Below are positions 25,034-33,546 of a stretch of 40,409 nt of DNA, in pieces (the stretch's first letter is position 1; each line of letters begins with the position of its first letter). The DNA comes from Prosthecobacter debontii. Lineage in GTDB: Bacteria > Verrucomicrobiota > Verrucomicrobiia > Chthoniobacterales > Chthoniobacteraceae. The translations under genes and the position numbers were made by a program. Location of the stretch: positions 1 through 40,409 of the forward strand of contig CAMDQC010000033.1 in NCBI GenBank assembly GCA_945905735.1. Direction: 5' to 3'. The notes beneath the pieces were generated by a model. That model worked only from the letters and a program-made list of their open reading frames with translations. It had not been told where the DNA came from and did not search any database.

Positions 25034-26400
25034 TCATCTCTTTTCGGTCGCCCTGACCGGCAATCGGGCATCGCTTGCGCGGAGCCATGTGTCGAGCTTG
25101 TCTGCGAGTCGTTTCGTGAGCTCCGGCGACTTTGCGGCGAGATTGTTTTTCTCGCCGATGTCGCTGCGCAGGTCGTAGAGCTCCAGCGATTCGTCGTCGT
25201 AGTTTTTGATGAGTTTGTAGTCGCCCTCGCGAATGGCGCTGCCGAGGCGGTTCTGTTTGTGGAAGGCGTAGTTGGGATAGTGGAAGTAAAGCGCGTCGCG
25301 CTCGTAGCCGGGGGATTGAGTGAAGAGCGGCATAATGCTTTTGCCGTCGAGCGGATGATCCGGCGTCGGGGGCAAACCGACTGCTTCGAGAAGTGTCGGG
25401 TAGCAATCCATGCTGATCACGGGCGTGGCGTTCGTCGTGCCCGGCTGAACTTTGCCAGGCCAGCGGACGATCCATGGAATGCGGATGCCGCCTTCGTAGA
25501 GCATTCCTTTGAGGCCGCGCAGCGGACGGTTGTCGCCATTGTAGCCGCCGTTGTCCGACTTGAAGATGACCAACGTGTTCTCCCGCAGACCGGCTTCGTC
25601 GAGCGCCTTGAGGAAGCGTCCGATCGCGGTATCCATGTCTTCGATCATCGCGGCGTAGACCGGATCCTTGATGGTCGTGCGCTGGCGGTATTTCGCGATG
25701 ACTTCCTCGCGCGCCTGCATGGGGTAATGCACGGAGAACGGCCACCAGTTCAGGAAAAACGGACCATCGCGAGGCTTGCGGATGAAGGCGATGGCTTCGT
25801 CGGCGAGCCGCTCCGGCAGGTATTCTCCGGTTTTCCCATCCATGAGCGCCGGATTGCGATAGGGCGCAAAGTAGCTGGGAGGCCCACCGCTCGAATCCCC
25901 GCCGATGTTGAGATCGAAGCCTTGCTTCTCCGGGCGGAGATCCTTTTCCGTGACTCCCTGATCTTCACGCGTCGTGTGGGAGAGATGCCACTTGCCGACG
26001 TGCGCCGTGGCGTAACCAGCCGAGGAGAGCCGCTCCGCGATCGTGACAGCCGCGAGCGGCAGGTGCGGATGTTTTCCGCCTCGTGCAAAGGCGAGTCCTT
26101 CAACGCAAAGCCGACCGCGTTTCCCGGCGCGTGATTGGTGATCCGCAATCGAGCCGGCGACTGCCCGGTGATCATCGCAGCACGCGTCGGTGTGCAAACC
26201 GGGGCGGCGGCATAACCGTTCGTAAAGCGCATTCCTTCCGCGGCCAACTGATCCAGCGCGGGCGTGTCCACTTGCTCGTTGCCGTAGCAGTGGAGATCCC
26301 GCCAACCAAGATCGTCCGCCATGATGACGACGATATTGGGCTTCTCGGCTGCCCCGCAAACGAGAGATAGAGCCAGGAGGCAAACGGCGAAGACTTTCAT
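25034..26400 (-). pseudogene. Sulfatase gene broken by a single-base frameshift
   Basis: The first frame starts at 26400 with a signal peptide (MKVFAVCLLALSLVCGAA). It has the metal pair MADDLGW (D29-D30) and the modification motif CTPTR (C69-R73), continuing to about residue 109. The second frame carries the remainder: TIAERLSSAGYATAHVGKWH, KSDNGGYNGDNRPLRG and a C-terminal KLIKNYDDESLELYDL region ending at 25034. The two halves join perfectly if one A is added to the A4 run (26072-26075, TTTT on the plus strand), giving HEAEKHPHLPLAA. All other core residues are intact, so this is either a very recent mutation or a sequencing or assembly error. Gene neighbours are the DUF6288 gene upstream and the S9 remnant downstream. 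Confidence 0.88.
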
Positions 26401-26497
26401 GCTTGGAGCGCTATCCGGAAGTTCACTTCGACTCCAGTTCCTTCTCCCGTCGGAGATGCCAGCGCGTTGATGTCATCAATAAACCTCAACGCCCTTA

Positions 26498-28930
26498 TTA
26501 CTTCGCCGGTCGTGTTTTGAAATCGGCGAGGTTTACCAGCGTGGGCGTGGCAGTGCTGTTTTCGATGGTTGCGATGGCTTTGTCGAACTCGGCGAGAGTG
26601 TCCGCGCCGGCCTTCTTGACCGTGGCGAGGTAGGTGCGCGTTTCCTTCAATTTCGGAAGCACTTCCTTTGCGTGGGCTCCGTAGTTTTGTAGCGAGTTGA
26701 GGCAGCCTTTCATGCGGTCTTTGCTGCCCCAGCGGTCGGGCTCGATGACGGACACGCAGAGCGCCATGCCTTCGCGGATACCAAGGCGCGAGAGCAGGTC
26801 GAGTCCGGCGATGCGGACGCCATCGCCGAACATCTCGTTGCTCGGCGCGAGCTTTTCGATGGCTTTGACGATGCTCGGCAGCAGCGCGAGGAGGTCTTCG
26901 TCGGTGAGGCTTTTGAAAGTCCTGCCTGCGGCACCGCGCGGCACGCTGTCTTCGTGGGCGAGCAGCGATTGCACGGCGGGGATGAGCTTGGCTCGGTCAA
27001 CGCCTTCGAGCGATTGGGCGAGGATGCTGCGCGGTCCGCGTGCGCCGGGAAACGGCGAAAAGAGCGAGAAGCTGGCGAAGCGCGCGGCCTGGCGGCGCGG
27101 GTCGGCGGGGTTCGTGCGCACGACGAGCGCGAGCAGGTCGCTCACGCTGGCTTTGCGCGCATCGGGGCCGAGCTCGGGCAGGGCTTCGGCGGCGAGGCAC
27201 TGAATCCACGGGTCGGCGTCGGTGAGCAGCGCGCGGAGTTGCGGCGCGGCGGCATCGGCGCGCGGGCCGAGCGCGCCGAGAGCTGCGATGGCTCCGTAGC
27301 GGGCGTCGCGATTTTTGCCCGCGAGCATTTTCAGCAGCGTGGGTAGGTGGTCGCCGTCACGTTTGCCGAGGGCGGCGGCGGAGCGTCCGCGCACGAAGGG
27401 CGACCAGCTTGCGAGGCCGGCGAGGAGCTGCTCGGTCGTGCGCTTCTCGTAGAGGTTCGCGTCGCCGCGATAGGCATAGTCGCGCCCGGCGGCGATGACC
27501 TCGGCGGTCTGCGCGGCATCGAGCGGTGGCACGGTGAACGGCTTTTTGCCGGTGAGGCGCAGCGATTTCAGCGGCATGGCAAAGCCGAGCAGGTAGCTGC
27601 CGCTGCAGTCCCAGTTTTTGTAAGCGCCGCTCTCCTCCTCGCCGACGGGCGAGCCTTGATAGACGAACTTCGTGTCCCAGCCGCGCGAGAGGTCGTAATA
27701 CCACGCGTGTTCTTTCAAATACGCGCCGGTCGTGAGAGGGCCGCACCGCGCGACGCCGGTGAGCGCCCAGAGCATGTTGAAAAAGTTTCCCGTGTGCCCA
27801 CGCTCGCGCTCGCTGTAGGCGGCGGCGGACATCTTCGCGAAAAACTCCGCAGCCTCGCGGTCGCCGAGAAGGTCGAAGAACACAGCGGCAGCGGCGCACT
27901 TGCCGTTGTCCTCGTGCGCGAAGAACGGCTGATGGTCTCCGTAGGGCACCGCGCCTTTGTTTACAAACCAACGCAGCATCCGCGAAGACCTCACGAGAGC
28001 ATTGTCGATGTCAGCGTGCTTCACACCCGCCTCGCGAGCGAGCGCCATGCCGATGCTGAGCGTAAGACCGGGCGCATTCATCGCGCCGTAGCCTTCAAGG
28101 TTTATGCCGTTCGGCGAAAAGCGATGTCCCCAATTCCCCACCGCGCTCTGCCCACGCGCCGTCTCCAGCGCGAGCCGCTCCAGCCCCGGCAGCACCGACT
28201 TGTCGCCGGTCGTAGTGATGTATTCCGCGAGGAACATCATCACGTATCCGTAGGACCATGAGAGGTAACCTTTGTCGGTAAAGTCCGCCGCCCACTTCGC
28301 CTCTTTTTGGAGCAGAGGCATCCACTCCTTGTTCGCAGCCGACAGCAGCGCGAGCGCGTTGCAGCCGCGCACGATGCCGTGCATCCCCTTGCCGTAGTCC
28401 GCAGCGCCCATGCGCTGCGCGAGCGACGCAACGCCCAGCTCGAAAATGCGTTTCGATTTCGCACATGCATACGGCGCGGTGGCGCTGTAACTGCCGAGCA
28501 CCGGCAGCTTCACTTCCACCGTTTCCGTCTTCCCCGCGCGCCAACGCAACAGCGGCAGCTTGCCGCCGCCCTTCTCCGACTCCGCCGTCGCGATGGCGTT
28601 GGCAAAAACGATGCGCGCATCGCCGGAAAAATCCTTCCCCTCGACTCCAAGAATGACATCGCCTGTGGTGAGCACCGCAGCCGCCGGCGAGTCCTTCGCG
28701 ACCGCCGTCACGAGAATCTGTCGCGCCTCGCGCGAGTGACCATTCGCCGTGAAAATCCAACCGCGCGCGCCGGTCGGTCCGAGCGCCCAGTCGTGCGGTG
28801 CGTCCTTTGCGAGCGTCGCACCTTTCGTGAAGTCGGGCATCGCTGCGGCTTTATCTGCTGGCGCAGCGAAAGCAGGAATCTGCGCGGCGAGGATGCCAGC
28901 AAGAGCGAGAGTGAGGAGTGTGTTTTTCAT
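26498..28930 (-). CDS. PDZ-DUF6288-HEAT-repeat protein
   Basis: This 810-residue protein has a signal peptide (1-22). A PDZ-like domain (about 45-150) contains GARGWIFTANG, VAKDSPAAAVLTTGDVILGV and GSYSATAPYACAKSKRI. A long alpha-helical region (about 150-480) follows, with YVMMFLAEYITTTGD, GYGAMNAPGLTLSIGMA and ERGHTGNFFNMLW, matching the DUF6288 family. The C-terminal third carries HEAT-like repeats (YGAIAALGALGPRADAAAPQ). The helical part may adopt an alpha/alpha toroid; no catalytic residues are known. The stop is followed directly by a second TAA. It lies 10 bases after the acetylesterase gene. The same acetylesterase-DUF6288 order recurs at 37688-40409, which suggests a joint function. 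Confidence 0.85.
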   Translation of the reverse strand: MKNTLLTLALAGILAAQIPAFAAPADKAAAMPDFTKGATLAKDAPHDWALGPTGARGWIFTANGHSREARQILVTAVAKDSPAAAVLTTGDVILGVEGKDFSGDARIVFANAIATAESEKGGGKLPLLRWRAGKTETVEVKLPVLGSYSATAPYACAKSKRIFELGVASLAQRMGAADYGKGMHGIVRGCNALALLSAANKEWMPLLQKEAKWAADFTDKGYLSWSYGYVMMFLAEYITTTGDKSVLPGLERLALETARGQSAVGNWGHRFSPNGINLEGYGAMNAPGLTLSIGMALAREAGVKHADIDNALVRSSRMLRWFVNKGAVPYGDHQPFFAHEDNGKCAAAAVFFDLLGDREAAEFFAKMSAAAYSERERGHTGNFFNMLWALTGVARCGPLTTGAYLKEHAWYYDLSRGWDTKFVYQGSPVGEEESGAYKNWDCSGSYLLGFAMPLKSLRLTGKKPFTVPPLDAAQTAEVIAAGRDYAYRGDANLYEKRTTEQLLAGLASWSPFVRGRSAAALGKRDGDHLPTLLKMLAGKNRDARYGAIAALGALGPRADAAAPQLRALLTDADPWIQCLAAEALPELGPDARKASVSDLLALVVRTNPADPRRQAARFASFSLFSPFPGARGPRSILAQSLEGVDRAKLIPAVQSLLAHEDSVPRGAAGRTFKSLTDEDLLALLPSIVKAIEKLAPSNEMFGDGVRIAGLDLLSRLGIREGMALCVSVIEPDRWGSKDRMKGCLNSLQNYGAHAKEVLPKLKETRTYLATVKKAGADTLAEFDKAIATIENSTATPTLVNLADFKTRPAK

Positions 28931-28940
28931 CGGTAGCGGT

Positions 28941-30209
28941 TCATCGTTTTTGCGCCTTCAGCATCTCGAGGTTCGCCTCGGCGAACGCCTTGCCCATCAG
29001 CGCAAAGGTCTTCGCGCAGCCGAGGTAGTGGTAGCCCGCGTTCGATGCGCCGCGTGTCCATTTGGTGGCTTCCTCCGGCGAAATCACCTCGGCCTCATAC
29101 TTCTTGAGATATTCCTTCTGCTCCGCGTCGGTCATGGTGCCGTCCTTGTTCGGGCCGTTCTTGCCTTTGTTTTTGAGCGTGGCGGACATGGCTTTGACCT
29201 TTCCGCGCTTTTCATCGATGGCCGCAAGCTCTTCGGCCCAGAACGGCACGGTGGGCACGGCGGCGACGTTGCCCTTGAACTCCGGCAGCAGCGACGGCGC
29301 GGTCATCGCCTTATGGAAGGCGACCGTGCTGCCTTCGGCCTTCAAGCCGCCGACGCCGAGCACACCGATGACGAACGGCATTTTCGGCGCGCTCAAATCC
29401 TTCCGCACGTCGCGGATGAAATCGGCCAGCCACACGCCGTATTTGGTGTAGTCCCGCGTCTTGCCATCCGCGCCCGTGGGGTAGGTGTTGCCGTCCACGA
29501 GATCGTTGAAACCTTGCAGCCAGACAAAGCCGGCGATCTCGTATCCCGCCGCCGGGTCGTAGGCCGGGCAGACGCGCTTCGGGTCGGCGAGCACCTTTTT
29601 CACATGCGCGACCATGTATCGGTAGAAGCGTCCGGTTTCCTTTTCCTTCTCCGCCTTCACTGCAGCGATGTCCTTGCCCTGCTTCTGCATCTGCGCGAGC
29701 TGCGCTTCGCTGAACTCGTAAGGCCCCGCGCTCGGCGGGCGGAATTCGGTGTTCAGGCTCCTGCCGCCCCACGCGGTCTTGATGATGAGCACCGGCTCCT
29801 TCAGCGCGGCGTCCATCGCGAGGCCGAATGTGAACTCCGGGCCGATCTTTCCGCCGTCCTGCGTTGGATTGGAACCTCTGGCACCGAAGCCTGCGGTGAG
29901 CTTGCCGATTCCCTCGCCGTTGGCGCTGCCGTCATATTTGCCGGTGAGGTAGGAAATCCAGACATGGTCGGCGACCGCCGGTTTTCCGTCCGCGCCGCGC
30001 ATTTGTTTGAGGAGCGGTGCCGTGGCTGGGTCGTCGCCTATGTAGTCGAAGGTCTCAATCCGCGCGTGCCCCTCCATGTTCGACTGCCCGGCGAGGATGA
30101 AGACTTTGAGCGGCTTTGCATGAAGCGGATCCGGAAGAAGGAAGGAGATGAGCGAGAGAATCGCGATGACGGTTTGATGGCGCATAAAAGAGTTCGGAGG
30201 CTCATTCAT
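28941..30209 (-). CDS. Sialate O-acetylesterase-like SGNH hydrolase
   Basis: The 422-residue protein has a signal peptide (hydrophobic core about 12-28). The nucleophile block of the SASA/CE6-type esterases comes directly after it: VFILAGQSNMEGHARIE (S43). IGPEFTFGLAMDAAL, IIKTAWGGRSLNTEFRPP and FVWLQGFNDLVDG match the later conserved blocks. The C-terminal GYHYLGCAKTFALMGKAF covers the segment that carries the catalytic His in the family. It should remove O-acetyl groups from a glycan; sialic acid itself need not be the substrate. An alternative start at M9 (30185) would shorten the n-region. The start at 30209 overlaps the stop of the S9 peptidase remnant by 4 bases, which looks like the trace of a former coupled gene. 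Confidence 0.85.
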   Translation of the reverse strand: MNEPPNSFMRHQTVIAILSLISFLLPDPLHAKPLKVFILAGQSNMEGHARIETFDYIGDDPATAPLLKQMRGADGKPAVADHVWISYLTGKYDGSANGEGIGKLTAGFGARGSNPTQDGGKIGPEFTFGLAMDAALKEPVLIIKTAWGGRSLNTEFRPPSAGPYEFSEAQLAQMQKQGKDIAAVKAEKEKETGRFYRYMVAHVKKVLADPKRVCPAYDPAAGYEIAGFVWLQGFNDLVDGNTYPTGADGKTRDYTKYGVWLADFIRDVRKDLSAPKMPFVIGVLGVGGLKAEGSTVAFHKAMTAPSLLPEFKGNVAAVPTVPFWAEELAAIDEKRGKVKAMSATLKNKGKNGPNKDGTMTDAEQKEYLKKYEAEVISPEEATKWTRGASNAGYHYLGCAKTFALMGKAFAEANLEMLKAQKR

Positions 30210-30343
30210 CGCGGCCCCGGCGGCAAGTGTTCAATGAGATAGCGGGCAATGAGCATCCGCACGTGAACGGACGATCCCGCGCCTTCGTTGAGGCCTTGGT
30301 CGCGGTCGGGGTAAATGCCCAACGAACTGATCGCACCGAACGA
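30206..30343 (-). pseudogene. C-terminal remnant of an S9 (DPP IV-like) peptidase
   Basis: The minus-strand frame ends LGIYPDRDQGLNEGAGSS, then VHVRMLIARYLIEHLPPGPR and stop. This is the classic end of S9 family peptidases, where the segment YPxRDHGL carries the catalytic histidine. Here that position is Gln, so the active site would be lost. Upstream of about 30343 the frame stays open only as the shadow of the plus-strand gene. The stop overlaps the acetylesterase start (ATGA). I infer the tail of a deleted peptidase gene. Confidence 0.6.
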
Positions 30344-30385
30344 CAAAGCTCGCATCGCCGCCGCGCTCCCGACAATCTGAGTTCC

Positions 30386-31096
30386 ATGAATCCCGTCCTG
30401 CTTATCTTCCTTGCACTCCTCGCTTTCGTCGCTCCGTGCAAAGCCGAGCCGCCGCCGCACATTCCCAAAGGCTTCACCCTTCAATGGCAGCCCGACTTCA
30501 CAAACGATGCGGTCGTCAAAGAACTCGATACCACGGACGCGAATGCCTGGCGCGTGAGCAACGCGAAGGGAAAGCCGGCGCTCGAACTCTCCGGCGCGAG
30601 CAACTACGAATACAAAGTGCAGTCCCCGCGCAGCATCGCGCTGCTCACGGACCGGAAGTTCGGCGACTTCGTTTTTGAAGCCGAGTTGCTCCAAACCAGC
30701 GGCGACTATGCGCATCGCGACCTCTGCCTCTTCTTCGGCTTCCAGGATCCCGGCCACTACTACTACGTCCACTTCGCCAGCAAGACGGACGACCGCGCCA
30801 ACCAGATCTTCATCGTCAACGAAAAGCCCTTCACCAAAATCACGAGCAAAACCACCAGCGGCAGCGAGTGGGGCGCGGACAAATGGCACAAAGTCCGCGT
30901 GCAGCGAATCGGCGGCTCGATCACAGTCTGGTTCGACGACATGGAAAAACCCGCCATGCTCGCCGAGGACAAGACATTCGGGAGCGGAACCATCGGGTTC
31001 GGCTCCTACAACGATACGGGGATGTTCGCCAACGTGCAGCTCTGGGCGCCCGGCGTGGAGAAAGTCACGCGCAGCGGCAGTATCTTCGCGAAGTAG
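30386..31096 (+). CDS. Secreted concanavalin A-like (LamG/DUF1080-type) protein
   Basis: This is the only convincing plus-strand gene. The 236-residue product has a signal peptide (MNPVLLIFLALLAFVAPCKA). A beta-sandwich of the lectin/glucanase fold follows, with FGDFVFEAELLQTSGDYAHR, FFGFQDPGHYYYVHFASK, DKWHKVRVQRIGGSITVWFD and GTIGFGSYNDTGMFANVQL. This pattern is shared by LamG domains and by DUF1080 (3-keto-disaccharide hydrolase) proteins. The single-domain size fits a binding protein or a small hydrolase; catalytic residues are not evident. It faces the minus-strand operon end at 31312 and is separated from it by a palindromic repeat. The gene lies in the middle of a degraded S9 peptidase locus, which suggests it was inserted there. 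Confidence 0.8.
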   Translation: MNPVLLIFLALLAFVAPCKAEPPPHIPKGFTLQWQPDFTNDAVVKELDTTDANAWRVSNAKGKPALELSGASNYEYKVQSPRSIALLTDRKFGDFVFEAELLQTSGDYAHRDLCLFFGFQDPGHYYYVHFASKTDDRANQIFIVNEKPFTKITSKTTSGSEWGADKWHKVRVQRIGGSITVWFDDMEKPAMLAEDKTFGSGTIGFGSYNDTGMFANVQLWAPGVEKVTRSGSIFAK

Positions 31097-31201
31097 AATT
31101 CATCGCGAACGGGGACGGTCAGATGCGGAGCAATTCGGGTCGGTGAAATCAGTGAAGTGATAGCGGTGTTGACGAGTGCCTACCCTTCATTTCTCACAGT
31201 C

Positions 31202-31303
31202 GCGGCGTTTGGAGTTCCGGCTTTAGCCGGTCCGACAGCGCAACAGGAAGGTCGTGCGCTACACCGCGTAAACGCGGAACTCCAAACACCATGCTCCCGC
31301 CGC
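31202..31303. repeat. Palindromic repeat between convergent genes
   Basis: Perfect 13-base inverted arms lie at 31207-31219 and 31275-31287. Each arm borders its own small hairpin: CCGGC/GCCGG around TTTA at 31217-31230, and CCGCG/CGCGG around TAAA at 31263-31277. Further out, GCGGC (31202-31206) pairs with GCCGC (31299-31303). The structure could fold as a cruciform or as a bidirectional transcription end between the plus-strand gene and the minus-strand operon. There is no strong T tract. It resembles dispersed intergenic palindromes; only one copy is seen here. Confidence 0.75.
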
Positions 31304-31311
31304 ACTCCGTC

Positions 31312-33546
31312 CTACTCCAGCCGCAGCTTCAACCGAAAGAACTTCGCCGGTGCGGATGAGGGCGGGTTGGTGAATGTTTTGGGGCTGCCGTCGCCGAGGA
31401 CGTTTGTGATCCCGGCGACGGGCTGCCAGTTCGCGGGGGTGAGTTCGGTGGTGCTTTCCAAATCATACCGCAAGTTCTCGCCGATGAAGCCTGCGGTCGT
31501 GGCGGTGATGGTCGGGAAGCTGACGACGATGTCTCCATTCGTCCGCGCGATGTTGAGCGTCGGGGCGATGAGTTCGTTTCCGGCGAAGGGATTTGAGGAG
31601 ATTGCTTTCACGTCCACATAATCTCCGGTCTCGCCGTTGAAGGCGGGGTCGAATCGCAGTTGGGTGATGAGGCCGGAGTAGTTGCCGGTGGCGGCGAGGT
31701 CGAGTTCGTAGGTGTGGTATTGGCCATCGGCGGTGACGGGGAAGATGATGCTTTGCGCCTGCGACAATCCGCCGGTGTTGTTCGCTTCCCAGAACACCTG
31801 TCCGTTGGCGCGTCCGGCGGGATTGGCGATTTGAAATGCGGCGCGGATGTAGAGCTTGGGCGCGTCGGCGGCGCGGTATGCGGTGCGGGGCGACCACATT
31901 TGCGGGTCGCCGCTGTTGAGGTTGACGCGGAGGCGCTGGTTCACGAACGGCCAGCCGGAATCGGTGGTTTGCTCAAAGCGCCAATGCTCGCGGTCGGTGT
32001 CGAAGACGAAGTCGCAGGCGGGGCGGTAAGGCTGTGCGTAAACGTAGTCTCGAATCTCGGTGAGGGTGCCGAGGATGAGTTGGTAGGTGTAGGTGTATTC
32101 GAGAGTGCTATCGATGACTTCCTGATGGAGCGGCGAGATGTAGCCGGTGGGGGAATCATACGTGCCGCCACTGCCGGGCGTGCCGGCAAATCCGCCGATG
32201 AAAGATACCGCGCCGGGATGGTAAACGCCGAGCCCCCAGTTGCTCGAATTGAGCAGGGCGGCCCAGCTTTCCGTCGCGCGCCAGTAGAGCCACGGCGGCG
32301 GGGTGTTTGGGAATGTGGTGACTGCACCGCCGGTGAATGGTGCGGTGCCGTTGTAGCTGACGAGTCGGAACAAGTCGCCGTTGGTGTAAACGGCGGGAAG
32401 TTCTTGATCGCGTCCGGGGAATTGCTGCGCGGTGTCGGTGCGGAAATTGATGAGCCGGTTTTTGACGGTGACGACTTTGCCGCTGAGCGTGATCCACGAT
32501 TCAAAGGTGCATTGGCCCGCCACATTGTTGAGCGCCCACTGCTTGGGAGTGCATTTCACGTAGAGCGTTTGACCGTCGTTGGTGTGCGTGAGGACGAGCG
32601 ATGGGTTGTAATAGACATCGCCGGTCTGGATGGGATTCCACGGCCAGTTCGGCCAACCCGGATGCATGTTGTTGGCGGGGTCGTAGGGTTGCGGCCCGGA
32701 ATAAAACGACTGCTGAATCTGCCGCCCGAGGTCGTAGTTGTTGATGATGTTATTCGTCGTCCCCGAGGGCGACAGGTAGGTGATCGCGCCGCCTTTGCCG
32801 AGGTCGGCGCCGATTTTGACGATGCCGTTGTCGAGAAAGCTGTGGTTGATGGCGGGCAGCACGTTGGTGACTGTGAAATCATCCAGCGTGTAGCCGCCTT
32901 CCTTCGGGTCTGTGTCGCTACCGGGGCCGTTGTCATCGGCCCAGAGCAGGTAGAGTCTCGTGCCCGGTGCCCAAGTGCCGACGTTGAGCGTGGCGGTGAG
33001 CGTCTGGTTGGGGCTGTTGTTATCGAATACGGAAAATGCGGGGATAAGCTGCCATGAGCCGGGTGTTCCGGTGAGGCTGTAAAATGCGCGGTGACCGGCG
33101 ATGCTTTCGTTGACCGGGCGGTTGTGCCACTGGCCCCATGAGTAGCTGACGGTGAACGAGGTGATGTTTGCCCCGGTTGCGTTGAGGAGCTTGGCCATGA
33201 GCACGAGGTAGTCGTTGGCCGAAGCGCGCGTCTGAAGACAGCGCAGAGCGCCGACGCCGGAGCCGTTATTCCAGCGGGCCGCGCCGCTGACCGTCGGCGG
33301 CCATGAAGTCGTGGTGGCCAGCGCGGCAGTGATGTTTGCGGCGTTGAGAGTGGAAACCGCGGCATCGAGTGCCGGCGCGGTAGTGTAAGTGGTCGCCAAA
33401 GTGCCCACGGAAAGCGTGGTCCAATCGCCGGAGCCCGGTGCCGTGTCAAAGCGCAGCGGCGCGACCCCGGCGGGCGTGACGCGAATGTCGGCGGATGCAG
33501 GCGCGGTCAAGACCGCGAGCAGCAGGGCGATGAGTGTGGGTTTCAT
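31312..33546 (-). CDS. Large secreted protein of unknown function with sandwich domains
   Basis: I start at 33546 (MKPTLIALLLAVLTAPASAD, signal peptide), giving 744 residues; the frame is open upstream but runs through the GDSL gene. The N-terminal part (about 30-230) looks like a beta-sandwich with LYLLWADDNGPGSDTDP and GGYTLDDFTVTNV, as in verrucomicrobial secreted proteins. The middle (about 230-560) contains NNIINNYDLGRQIQQSFYSG and many Trp/Tyr residues, suggesting carbohydrate interaction, but I do not recognise the family. The last 60 residues (YDLESTTELTPANWQPVAG to KFFRLKLRLE) resemble a C-terminal domain common in secreted Verrucomicrobiota proteins. The start overlaps the upstream GDSL stop by 4 bases. 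It is the last gene of the right-hand operon. Confidence 0.7.
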   Translation of the reverse strand: MKPTLIALLLAVLTAPASADIRVTPAGVAPLRFDTAPGSGDWTTLSVGTLATTYTTAPALDAAVSTLNAANITAALATTTSWPPTVSGAARWNNGSGVGALRCLQTRASANDYLVLMAKLLNATGANITSFTVSYSWGQWHNRPVNESIAGHRAFYSLTGTPGSWQLIPAFSVFDNNSPNQTLTATLNVGTWAPGTRLYLLWADDNGPGSDTDPKEGGYTLDDFTVTNVLPAINHSFLDNGIVKIGADLGKGGAITYLSPSGTTNNIINNYDLGRQIQQSFYSGPQPYDPANNMHPGWPNWPWNPIQTGDVYYNPSLVLTHTNDGQTLYVKCTPKQWALNNVAGQCTFESWITLSGKVVTVKNRLINFRTDTAQQFPGRDQELPAVYTNGDLFRLVSYNGTAPFTGGAVTTFPNTPPPWLYWRATESWAALLNSSNWGLGVYHPGAVSFIGGFAGTPGSGGTYDSPTGYISPLHQEVIDSTLEYTYTYQLILGTLTEIRDYVYAQPYRPACDFVFDTDREHWRFEQTTDSGWPFVNQRLRVNLNSGDPQMWSPRTAYRAADAPKLYIRAAFQIANPAGRANGQVFWEANNTGGLSQAQSIIFPVTADGQYHTYELDLAATGNYSGLITQLRFDPAFNGETGDYVDVKAISSNPFAGNELIAPTLNIARTNGDIVVSFPTITATTAGFIGENLRYDLESTTELTPANWQPVAGITNVLGDGSPKTFTNPPSSAPAKFFRLKLRLE

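Noticed and set aside
30206..30889. Minus-strand frame of 227 codons upstream of the acetylesterase
   Set aside because: Only its last 45 codons look like a protein (S9 tail). The rest is antisense to a convincing plus-strand gene with a signal peptide.
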